Source: Desulfurellaceae bacterium
GTDB lineage: Bacteria > Campylobacterota_A > Desulfurellia > Desulfurellales > Hippeaceae
NCBI GenBank assembly: GCA_015486965.1
Contig: WFQQ01000073.1
Coordinates: 1 to 37,867 of the forward strand
Reading direction: 5' to 3'
DNA: 37,867 nt
The notes beneath the pieces were generated by a model. The model did no database searches. It saw only the letters and a program-made list of their open reading frames with translations, and was not told the DNA's origin. Positions 25,465 to 34,532 of the stretch are shown piece after piece (position 1 is the first letter of the stretch; each line of letters starts with the position of its first letter). The position numbers and the translations under genes are program-made.

Positions 25465-27507
25465 TTAACTTGCCTCTTTAAGTTCTTTTTTTAGCTCTTT
25501 TATCTTTTTTTCTATCTCCTCCACTCTCTCTGCTTTGCATATTGGGCACTCTGCATGTTCTCCAGCTATATATCCATGTATGGGACAGATGGAAAATGTT
25601 GGTGTTATAGTCAGATATGGAAGCCTGTAGTTCTCAAAGATGTTTTTTATCAGCAGTTTTATGCTTCTTGTATCCGTTATTTTTTCTCCGACAAATATAT
25701 GCAGAACAGTTCCGCCTGTGTAGCTTGATTGCAGTTCATCTTGCAGCTCTAAAACTTCAAATACATCGTCTGAATAGTTCACTGGTAGTTGGGAAGAGTT
25801 TGTGTAGTAAGGTCTTTTTGTTCCAGCTGTTATTATCTCTGGATATCGTTTCTTATCCAGAAGGGCGAGCCTGTAGCTAACTCCCTCTGCAGGTGTTGCC
25901 TCGAGATTGTAGTTGTTTCCTGTCTTTTGTTGAAACTCCACAAGTTTTTCCCTCATAAATCTCAATGTTTTCAATGCGAATTCCTGTCCAACTTGTGAGG
26001 TTATTGGCTCTCCAAGAAGGTTGAGACATGCCTCATTCATTCCAACGAGCCCTATGGTGGAAAAATGATTTTTCCAGTACTCCCCGAACCTTTCCTTGAT
26101 CGTTGTTAGATAGAACTTTGAATATGGGTAGAGACCTGAATCTGTAAAACCTTCCAACACCTTTCTTTTGATTTCCAAACTCTCTCTTGCAAGTTCCATG
26201 AGTGAGGTTAGTCTTGTGAAAAACTCGTCTGTTGGTCTATCGCTTGGCTTTGAGAGAAACGCTATTCTTGGAAGGTTTATCGTAACTACACCTATAGAGC
26301 CTGTTAAAGGGTTTGAGCCAAACAATCCTCCGCCCCGAGTTCTCAACTCCCTTGTGTCTAACCTTAGCCTGCAGCACATTGAACGGGCATCTTCTGGCTT
26401 CATGTCGGAATTGATGAAATTTGCGAAGTAGGGTATGCCATATTTTGCAGTGGCTTGCCATAGGGGTTCTAAGTTTGGATTATCCCAGTCGAAATCCTTT
26501 GTAATGTTGTATGTGGGAATGGGGAATGTGAATACCCTTCCATCTGCATCGCCCTCACTCATAACCTCCATGAACGCTCTGTTTATCATATCCATCTCTT
26601 TCTGGAACTCTCCGTAAGATGAATTCACCGTTTTTCCACCAATGATTACAGCTTGGTTTTGCATAAACTGTGGAACTTTCAGGTCTAATGTGAGGTTTGT
26701 GAACGGGGTTTGAAAACCCACTCTCGTGGGAACATTGATATTGAAAATAAACTCTTGCAGCGCCTGTTTAACCTCATAGTAAGAGAGGTTGTCATAGGCC
26801 ACAAAAGGGGCAAGGTATGTGTCAAAATTTGAAAATGCCTGTGCGCCTGCGGATTCACCCTGAAGGGTGTAAAAGAAGTTTACTATCTGCCCCAAAGCAC
26901 TCCTGAAATGTTTTGCTGGTCTGCTTGCTACTTTTCCCTTTACACCCCTGAAGCCTTTTATGAGTAAGTCTTGCAAGTCCCACCCCACGCAGTAAACGCT
27001 TAAGGAGTTTAAGTCGTGAATATGGAAATCTCCGCTTAAGTGGGCATCCCTAATCTCTTTGGGATAAATCTTATTCAACCAGTATGTTTTTGTTATGGCA
27101 GATGAGACATAGTTATTCAGCCCTTGAAGGGAGTAGCTCATGTTTGAGTTCTCTTTCACTTCCCAGTCAAGTTTGTCCAGGTAGTTGTCAACCAATTCCA
27201 CATCGGCTTTGTTTTTCAGTTTTCTAATTTGTGCGTGCTGTTCCCTGTAGAGAATGTAAGCTTTTGCCGTTTTCTTGAATGTTGAGTTTAAAAGAACCTC
27301 TTCAACTATATCCTGTATCTCCTCAACTGTTGGGTTTCTATCCCCTATGAGCCTATACGCTAAGTCCAGAACCCTTATGGTGAGTCTTTTTGCTGCCTCA
27401 TAATCGAATTCCCCTGTTGCCTTGCCAGCTTTAGCTATGGCATCTGTAATTTTTGAAGGGTTAAACTCAACAACCCTTCCGTCCCTTTTAATAATTGATG
27501 AGAACAC
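25465..27507 (-). CDS. nrdD: Class III (anaerobic) ribonucleotide reductase large chain, lacking the glycyl-radical domain
   Basis: A 680-residue protein. An ATP-cone (about 1-95, IIKRDGRVVEFNPSKI) senses ATP/dATP, followed by the ten-stranded barrel of class III reductases with SVYCVGWDL and RSMCCRLRLDTREL, the two regions that hold the active-site cysteines in T4-type NrdD. A C-terminal zinc ribbon has CPIHG and CPIC. It then ends in a charged helix (RVEEIEKKIKELKKELKEAS) where the RVxGY glycyl motif should follow; that motif is encoded by the next gene. It reduces ribonucleotides without oxygen or B12. The start is a GTG at 27507 with AGGGGG five bases upstream. A cobalamin riboswitch precedes it. 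Confidence 0.93.
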   Translation of the reverse strand: MFSSIIKRDGRVVEFNPSKITDAIAKAGKATGEFDYEAAKRLTIRVLDLAYRLIGDRNPTVEEIQDIVEEVLLNSTFKKTAKAYILYREQHAQIRKLKNKADVELVDNYLDKLDWEVKENSNMSYSLQGLNNYVSSAITKTYWLNKIYPKEIRDAHLSGDFHIHDLNSLSVYCVGWDLQDLLIKGFRGVKGKVASRPAKHFRSALGQIVNFFYTLQGESAGAQAFSNFDTYLAPFVAYDNLSYYEVKQALQEFIFNINVPTRVGFQTPFTNLTLDLKVPQFMQNQAVIIGGKTVNSSYGEFQKEMDMINRAFMEVMSEGDADGRVFTFPIPTYNITKDFDWDNPNLEPLWQATAKYGIPYFANFINSDMKPEDARSMCCRLRLDTRELRTRGGGLFGSNPLTGSIGVVTINLPRIAFLSKPSDRPTDEFFTRLTSLMELARESLEIKRKVLEGFTDSGLYPYSKFYLTTIKERFGEYWKNHFSTIGLVGMNEACLNLLGEPITSQVGQEFALKTLRFMREKLVEFQQKTGNNYNLEATPAEGVSYRLALLDKKRYPEIITAGTKRPYYTNSSQLPVNYSDDVFEVLELQDELQSSYTGGTVLHIFVGEKITDTRSIKLLIKNIFENYRLPYLTITPTFSICPIHGYIAGEHAECPICKAERVEEIEKKIKELKKELKEAS

Positions 27508-27561
27508 AACAACCCCCTTATAATTTTTTCATGCTTTCGTATTGTTATGGATATGGGGATG

Positions 27562-27588
27562 TCATGTTTTGGTGGGGAATTTAATCAT
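27562..27588 (-). CDS. Possible 8-codon leader peptide between riboswitch and nrdD
   Basis: Just after the hairpin that follows the aptamer, an ATG (27586-27588) opens an eight-codon frame reading MIKFPTKT and ending in TGA. It is preceded by GGGAGG, which lies inside the hairpin loop and 3' arm. If the riboswitch hides this ribosome binding site, translation of the leader could be the regulated step. It may also be chance: nrdD has its own GGGGG ribosome binding site 55 bases further on. Confidence 0.3.
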   Translation of the reverse strand: MIKFPTKT

Positions 27589-27590
27589 AT

Positions 27591-27605
27591 CGAACCTCCC
27601 GTTCG
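27591..27605 (-). promoter_or_regulatory. Regulatory hairpin 3' of the cobalamin aptamer
   Basis: On the minus strand CGAAC and GTTCG pair around GGGAG. The position, a few bases after the P1 stem closes, is where cobalamin riboswitches place the hairpin whose loop docks with loop L5. The purine loop overlaps a Shine-Dalgarno-like GGGAGG, so it may also be the expression platform. The docking partner was not resolved. Confidence 0.5.
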
Positions 27606-27611
27606 TTTTTT

Positions 27612-27794
27612 GTCGGGCAAGTCTCCTGACTCGGCTTCATCCTACTCCCCTCAGCCTTCCCATCGGGCGACCCTTCTGCTTAAAAGAGCCTCTCCCAACA
27701 GTGGCTGCCCCTTTTTAAAGGGCTAAAGAGGGTTTCGTCAGCCTCACAGTTGCGGGGGCAGTGCCGGATTTTCACCGGACTTCCTTAACCCGAC
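27612..27794 (-). ncRNA. Cobalamin riboswitch aptamer
   Basis: On the minus strand the RNA starts and ends with the P1 arms GTCGGG and CCCGAC. Between them are the hallmark blocks in order: AAGGAAG and GGTGAAAATCCGGC, then GCCCCCGCAACTGTGAGG, GCAGCCACTG, GGGAGAGGCTC, GATGAAGCCGAG and the B12 box GTCAGGAGACTTGCC. This is a textbook class I cobalamin aptamer. It lies about 100 bases upstream of nrdD and downstream of its own promoter, so it controls nrdD, the glycyl-radical module, nrdG and btuB. Adenosylcobalamin binding normally represses. Whether control acts on translation or transcription is unclear; no obvious intrinsic terminator is seen on this strand. Confidence 0.96.
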
Positions 27795-27801
27795 TAAAAA
27801 T

Positions 27802-27830
27802 TTTATATAATTATTTTTAATAGTTGTCAA
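27802..27830 (-). promoter_or_regulatory. Sigma-70 promoter of the riboswitch-nrd-btuB transcript
   Basis: On the minus strand a perfect TTGACA (27825-27830), a 17-base spacer and TATAAA (27802-27807) precede the aptamer by eight bases. The -35 box lies inside the last codons of pgeF (Val-Asp-Asn), so the new transcript starts immediately behind the upstream operon. Confidence 0.8.
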
Positions 27831-28535
27831 CTAACATTATTCCGCCCATGTTCCTTCCGCAGAGCTTGTCCCTTCTGTATGAGAAAAAATCTTCGTTCTC
27901 AAATGTGCAGATGTTCAAATCTTTAATATTTTCTTCTGGAACGCCCATCTCTTTGAACTGCTCTCTGTTGGCTAAAGAGAGGTCTAAAAATGTCTTGCCG
28001 TTTTTAGAGTTGATGAACATGCTGCTGAATTTTGATGCAACATCCTCTTTTACCTCATAGCAGTGTTTACATATATGAGGTCCTATCGTAATAATAATAT
28101 TTTTGGATTTGCAACCAAACGATAGTAGTTTTTCTAAAGCATTTTTAGATATTTTTAGGTATGTTCCCTTCCATCCTGCATGAATGGCCATTATTATTTT
28201 TTTCTCCACATCCATAAGTGCAATAGGCAGGCAGTCAGCAAACTTTATGGCAAGGAAGATTCCTCTCTTATTTGTGAAGATTCCGTCAGCTTTTTCTTGG
28301 TTTTCACCATATTCTACTATTCTGTTTGAGTGAATTTGGTTTACCGTTTTTATCCTGTCTACTCCAACTGCTCTTCTTGCTATCTCGAAGTTTTTATTAA
28401 CATTTTCTGGGCTATCCCCCACAGTTGTGCTAAAGTTCAAGGATGAGTAAGGTTCAGGGCTTACCCCGCCATGTCTGTTGAAAAAGATACACCTTGCTCC
28501 GAACTGTCTAAACCTTATATCTTCAACAAAACCCA

Positions 28536-28536
<1 letters not shown>
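27817..28536 (-). CDS. pgeF: Peptidoglycan editing factor / purine nucleoside phosphorylase-like multicopper-fold protein (YfiH family)
   Basis: About 239 residues of the YfiH/DUF152 family, formerly called laccase-domain proteins. Metal or catalytic residues are visible in NQIHSNRI (His), ADCLPI (Cys) and AIHAGWKG (His); IGPHICKHCYEV is the usual C-terminal cysteine/histidine block. Family members have been shown to act on purine nucleosides, and E. coli YfiH helps keep L-Ser out of peptidoglycan stems; which role applies here is unknown. I take the ATG at 28536, which overlaps the serS stop as TGATG; a GTG three bases upstream is equally possible. It ends the glcD-glcF-galU-serS-pgeF gene run. 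Confidence 0.88.
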
Positions 28537-30644
<2,108 letters not shown>

Positions 30645-30655
<11 letters not shown>

Positions 30656-31910
30656 CTTTTGCCTCCAGAGCTTCATTAATTACCTCAAGCAGATGTTTTA
30701 TCTTAATATGGTTTTTGTTTTCAAGGTTGAGAATGTCTGCAAGCTGCATAATACAGGCACTGCACGATGTAATGAGGTATTCAGCTTTAGAGTTAACTAT
30801 GCCTTTTACCTTTTTTGAAGCTATCTTTAGGGATGTTTCTCTATAGTCAAGACTGAATGTTCCACCGTTTCCACAACATCTATCTGCATCTTTCATCTCT
30901 TTAAAGTCTGTTGTTAATAGCAGAAACTCTCTCGGTTCCTTCTTTATTTTTAATGTTCTTTTTAAATGGCATGGATCGTGATATGTGGTCTTTATGTTGA
31001 GTTTCTTCAATTTTCCTAAAAGCTCATCTTTCGAATATAAAAAGCTTATAGGGTCGGTAATCTTTTCAGCCACTGCCCTTGATTTGTTTTCCCACTCTCT
31101 ATCTTCAAAATACATGAATAACTTGGGGTAGTCTATCTTTATCATGCTGGCGCAAGTGGGCTCCAATACAACAATCTTGTCAACATCTAAGCTCAAAAAT
31201 AACTCTATGTTCCTTTTGGCCAAAAATTGAGCATCTTCAAAGTTGCCTGAGAAATATATGGGCGCACCGCAGCAGAGTTGTGTAGCGGGAACTGTGTATG
31301 GAATATCTAACTTCCTCAAAATTTCCATAAAGGCGTCGCCTATTTCAGTGTAGGTGTAGTTTATCAGGCATCCGGGAAACACTGCTATCTCACCCTTTTT
31401 TTTATCTGAACCGTATTTTTCAAGGAAGGTTTTTCTGGAGAGTGGCGGTAAGACCCTGTTTTTATCGATGCCTTTTACGGGAAACTTTAATCTAATTCCT
31501 TTTCTTGGAAGCTCTGTGCTGTTTGTGAAATAACCTGAAAATGCTGAAGCGCTTTTGAATGCAAAATCCATTAGTTTCCTGCTTTTCAGTAGCTTGGACA
31601 TGACCTTTTTGTATGTGGGTAGGCCATGTTTCTTTATAACCTCATGGCGAGCTATTTCTACAATGGTGTCTGTTTCTGAGTTGTTTGGGCATGACTCAAC
31701 ACAGGTTGTGCATAGCAGGCATTTGTATAGGTAATCCTTGGATGTCTCTTCATCAAAGTCTATATTGCCTTTTATGAACTCACTCAAAAGTGTAATATGG
31801 CCTCGAGCAACATACGGTTCTGATTTTTCTTCTTTGAAGACGGGGCAGACGCTTCTGCATATTCCACACTTGACGCAAGACTCCCATGTTTCGTAAAGTC
31901 TTTTATCCAT
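30645..31910 (-). CDS. glcF: Glycolate/D-lactate oxidase iron-sulfur subunit (GlcF-like)
   Basis: A 421-residue protein with two N-terminal [4Fe-4S] motifs (CVKCGICRSVCPVF and CLLCTTCVESCPN) and two CCG domains (LCCGAPIYFSG near 230; RCCGNGGTFSLD near 350) that ligate further iron-sulfur centres. This is the GlcF/heterodisulfide-reductase-D-like electron-transfer partner of the FAD subunit encoded 4 bases upstream. Together they oxidise glycolate or D-lactate and pass electrons to quinone or another carrier. Substrate choice cannot be decided from sequence; D-lactate is at least as likely as glycolate in an anaerobe. Confidence 0.9.
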
Positions 31911-31914
31911 TAGA

Positions 31915-33291
31915 CTAAAGCCTCATCTTGTTGGGATTCAATATGTTGTTTGGGTCAAAAGCCCTTTTTATACTTTTAAGAAGCTCCACCTGCCTTGTTC
32001 CAAGCTGTTTTTCTAAAAAATCCTGTTTTGTTATTCCGACACCGTGTTCACCCGTTATTGAACCTCCAAGCTTTATGCACTCTTCAAAAACCTCGTTCAT
32101 TGCAAGGTGAGCCTTCTTTGATTCTTCCTTATTATCTGTGTGGTACATGATGTTCACATGTATGTTTCCATCTCCAGCGTGGCCAAAGTTTACAATGGGC
32201 AGTCCATATTTCTTTGAGATTTTTTCAAGTTTCTCTATCATATCCGCAAGTTTTGAGCGGGGAACTACTATATCTTCGTTGAGCTTCCCATCGGCTATTC
32301 TTTTTAGCGTTGGAGATATGGTTCTCCTTGCAAACCAGACCTCTTCAGCTTCCTTTTCGTCTTTTGCCACCTTAAAGGATATAATGGAGCTGTTTTTCTT
32401 AGCCAATTCTTCTATTTTTTTACTGTCAAGTTCAACCTCTGCTTTGCTTCCATCTACCTCTACAATCAGGATAGCATCTGCATCGGGTAAGTCCACTCCT
32501 GTTGCCTCTTTTACGGTTTTGATAGAAAATCTATCTACAAACTCTATGGCAACGGGTATAACCCCGTATAAGATGATTTTATTTACCATTGCTGCAGCCT
32601 CTCTCATACTGTTGAAGATGAGTTGCATGGTTTTCTTTGCCTCAGGGATAGGGTGAAGTTTGAGGAGTGCCTTTGTTACAACCGCAAGCGTTCCCTCGCT
32701 TCCCACTATCAAATCAACAAGGTCATAGCCCGCCACATCTTTGATGTTCTTTGAGCCTATGTTTAAGACTGAACCGTCCGCAAGGACTATTTCGAGACCT
32801 TTAACCCAATCTTTCATCACGCCGTACTTTACAGCTCTCGGTCCCCCTGCGTTTTCTGCTATGTTTCCTCCTATGGTTGAGAACTTCCAGCTTGATGGGT
32901 CGGGAGGGAAGAATAGCCCGTAAGGTTTTACATGCTCCTGAAGGTCGTAGTTAACCATTCCTGCCTGAACCCAGACCATAAGATTATCAAGGTCAAGCTC
33001 AAGGACTTTGTCCATCTTTTCAAGGGAGAGGCAAATTCCTCCGTTAACATTCAGTGCACCGCCAGTAAAACCACTTCCCCATCCCCTTGGAACTACAGGT
33101 ACACGAAATCTATTTGCTATCTCCATTACATATGAGACCTCTTCTGTGTTTTCTGTAAGAATAACCATATCTGGTGGAAACATCATCTGGGTTGCATCGT
33201 AGGAGTATTGGACAAGACTAAGCCTATCCGTCAGGCATCTATCCTTAAACCGCTTTTTAAGAGCCTTATACACCTTTTCTTTTGCCTTCAT
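31915..33291 (-). CDS. glcD: FAD-linked 2-hydroxyacid dehydrogenase (GlcD-like)
   Basis: A 458-residue FAD-binding type 4 (VAO-family) oxidoreductase. The FAD loop is VPVVPRGWGSGFTGGALNVNGG, continued by STIGGNIAENAGGPRAVKYG. The C-terminal FAD-oxidase domain has NFGHAGDGNIHVNIMY and GEHGVGITKQDF. It matches glycolate oxidase GlcD and bacterial D-lactate dehydrogenases. The ATG at 33291 has no Shine-Dalgarno sequence, and a promoter-like -10 ends only eight bases upstream, so the mRNA could be leaderless. A GTG at codon 7 is a possible alternative start. Confidence 0.92.
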   Translation of the reverse strand: MKAKEKVYKALKKRFKDRCLTDRLSLVQYSYDATQMMFPPDMVILTENTEEVSYVMEIANRFRVPVVPRGWGSGFTGGALNVNGGICLSLEKMDKVLELDLDNLMVWVQAGMVNYDLQEHVKPYGLFFPPDPSSWKFSTIGGNIAENAGGPRAVKYGVMKDWVKGLEIVLADGSVLNIGSKNIKDVAGYDLVDLIVGSEGTLAVVTKALLKLHPIPEAKKTMQLIFNSMREAAAMVNKIILYGVIPVAIEFVDRFSIKTVKEATGVDLPDADAILIVEVDGSKAEVELDSKKIEELAKKNSSIISFKVAKDEKEAEEVWFARRTISPTLKRIADGKLNEDIVVPRSKLADMIEKLEKISKKYGLPIVNFGHAGDGNIHVNIMYHTDNKEESKKAHLAMNEVFEECIKLGGSITGEHGVGITKQDFLEKQLGTRQVELLKSIKRAFDPNNILNPNKMRL

Positions 33292-33299
33292 GGGAAAGC

Positions 33300-33328
33300 A
33301 TTATACGAAAAGATTTTTCTCTTAACAA
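33300..33328 (-). promoter_or_regulatory. Promoter of the glcD-glcF-galU-serS-pgeF operon
   Basis: On the minus strand TTGTTA (33323-33328), a 17-base spacer and a perfect TATAAT (33300-33305) stand eight bases before the glcD ATG. Transcription would start at or within a few bases of the start codon. Confidence 0.65.
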
Positions 33329-33533
33329 GGGGAAGTATGTCCTAAAAAAGAAAGAAATAATCAGCTTTCTATTTGCAGAACTATGAAGTTGGGTTATAGA
33401 GAGCTATGGTTCAAGGTTATAATGGAGTGTGGCCAGAGCTTGTGTAGCAGGTTAGGTTGTTTATAAGCTTTCATCTTGGGCTGCCTCTGTTATTCTTTTG
33501 TGAGTCAGTGTTTAAATTACATTGAGGGTAATG
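33329..33533. other. Intergenic stretch without a supported gene
   Basis: This A+T-rich stretch holds no ORF with a plausible start and composition. A plus-strand TATAAT at 33418-33423 lacks a good -35. It could be the upstream part of a plus-strand transcript leading into the structured segment at 33537-33655, but nothing proves this. Confidence 0.4.
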
Positions 33534-33536
33534 CGT

Positions 33537-33655
33537 TGCGGAAATCTGGAGTCGTCGAAGGCGATTTGGGTAAGGGTTGAGAGCCCGGACCAGGTCCCTG
33601 CTTGTTAGTCGAACTAAAGGGCGAGCCTGCGGAAGTAGGTGAAGAGTTCCGCACC
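33537..33655 (+). ncRNA. Unidentified structured RNA-like segment next to the restriction endonuclease gene
   Basis: About 120 bases, clearly more G+C-rich than the flanks, fold into a closed multibranch. UGCGGAA (33538-33544) pairs with UUCCGCA (33648-33654). Inside are short hairpins: AGUCGUC/GGCGAUU with loop GAA, GGGUU/AGCCC, GGAC/GUCC, UAGU/ACUA, and GCCUGC/GUAGGU with a GGAA (GNRA) tetraloop. Several pairs are G-U on the plus strand and would be A-C mismatches on minus, so the RNA is probably plus-strand, opposite to the neighbouring genes. UUCCGCA could also pair with a second UGCGGAA at 33629-33635, giving an alternative fold. It matches no RNA family I can recall (not tRNA, tmRNA, RNase P, SRP, 6S or riboswitch). 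Confidence 0.5.
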
Positions 33656-33665
33656 ACACCTATTC

Positions 33666-34532
33666 CTAATCATAATATCTCCTCAGTCTTTCCGTTAATA
33701 ATCTTTCAAGGTTTCTATAAGGGGTTGATTGTTGTTGTCTGAAAAATTCCAAAATTAATCTGAGAGTTTCTCTATTTCTAAACAAAACGTGGATTATCCC
33801 TTCTTCCCATAACTTGTCATTTTGCAGGATTTTCCTCCAGTATCTGATTTCTAATTCTTTAATTTCTTCAAAGCTTTCTTCTGGATTTTCGTCAAAATTT
33901 ATTTCTGGTAATTCCGGCAGTTCATCTTTCCATCTTTTGAGCCACTGTATCAAATCGTCCCATACTTGAGGGCTATCGAAATACTCAAACAACTCACGAC
34001 CATAGAATAGATGAAGTTCCACACCATAAAAATCAGAAAATTCTCTAAGTTTCTCAATATAGAAATTCTGATTCTTCCTTAAATCTGGGTCTATAAAATA
34101 CATAATACCAATCAAATTCCCGCCATGGGAGTTATGTAGGACTTCTAATTTTTTCTCAAAATTGTTTATTTGACCTCTTTTCTTTGTAGAGTCATGATCA
34201 TCCCTTACTTTTTGCTCAATGAAATAATATGTGTTTTCATTAGTAAAATACTGGTCAATAGAAAGTGTTTCTCCCTCACTATTTCTGATATTTTTAGGAA
34301 GATTTCTATAACCTAAATCTTCAATAATTTCTGTGATTAGTTCTTCCATTGCATCTCCAAACCTTATTTCATGAGATTGTAAGAGATGTTGTAGTATTTT
34401 AGCACCTGGTTTAGTAGGTCTAAACAAGCCTATGAAACGCTCAGGTCTTTCGGCCAATTTTTTCAAAAGATCTATTTTTTCTCCTTTAAAAATGTGTCTA
34501 TTTAAAATCTCTTTAAATCTCTCATAGTTCAT
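33666..34532 (-). CDS. Type II restriction endonuclease, PD-(D/E)XK fold, probable GANTC specificity
   Basis: A 288-residue protein. A PD-(D/E)XK active site is visible: Asp93 in LSIDQYF, then Glu106-Gln-Lys108 in YYFIEQKVRDDHDS, spacing typical of the fold, followed by STKKRGQINNF. An N-terminal helix GDAMEELITEIIEDLGY supplies the usual core-helix glutamates. It ends the cassette methyltransferase - EVE/PUA-nuclease - this gene, and its start overlaps the previous stop by ATGA. Because the methyltransferase is CcrM/M.HinfI-like, the expected recognition sequence is GANTC (as for HinfI and HpyAIV); specificity is inferred from the partner. Codon and base use are more A+T-rich than in the operons to the left, suggesting acquisition. 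Confidence 0.75.
   Translation of the reverse strand: MNYERFKEILNRHIFKGEKIDLLKKLAERPERFIGLFRPTKPGAKILQHLLQSHEIRFGDAMEELITEIIEDLGYRNLPKNIRNSEGETLSIDQYFTNENTYYFIEQKVRDDHDSTKKRGQINNFEKKLEVLHNSHGGNLIGIMYFIDPDLRKNQNFYIEKLREFSDFYGVELHLFYGRELFEYFDSPQVWDDLIQWLKRWKDELPELPEINFDENPEESFEEIKELEIRYWRKILQNDKLWEEGIIHVLFRNRETLRLILEFFRQQQSTPYRNLERLLTERLRRYYD

Noticed and set aside
25276-27507. nrdD as a pseudogene broken by a nonsense codon
   Set aside because: A well-spaced ribosome binding site and ATG follow the TAA, the stop lies in a helical linker that is not part of the usual NrdD core, and the small gene is coupled to nrdG by ATGA. A sequencing error at one base remains possible.
27591-27610. Plus-strand hairpin followed by six T as a rho-independent terminator
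   Set aside because: No plus-strand gene leads into it. It is the complement of the riboswitch's own 3' hairpin and the A-rich linker beside it.
33471-33659. 62-codon minus-strand frame across the first structured segment
   Set aside because: No ribosome binding site, arginine/leucine-rich composition produced by G+C-rich RNA-like sequence, and no recognisable family.
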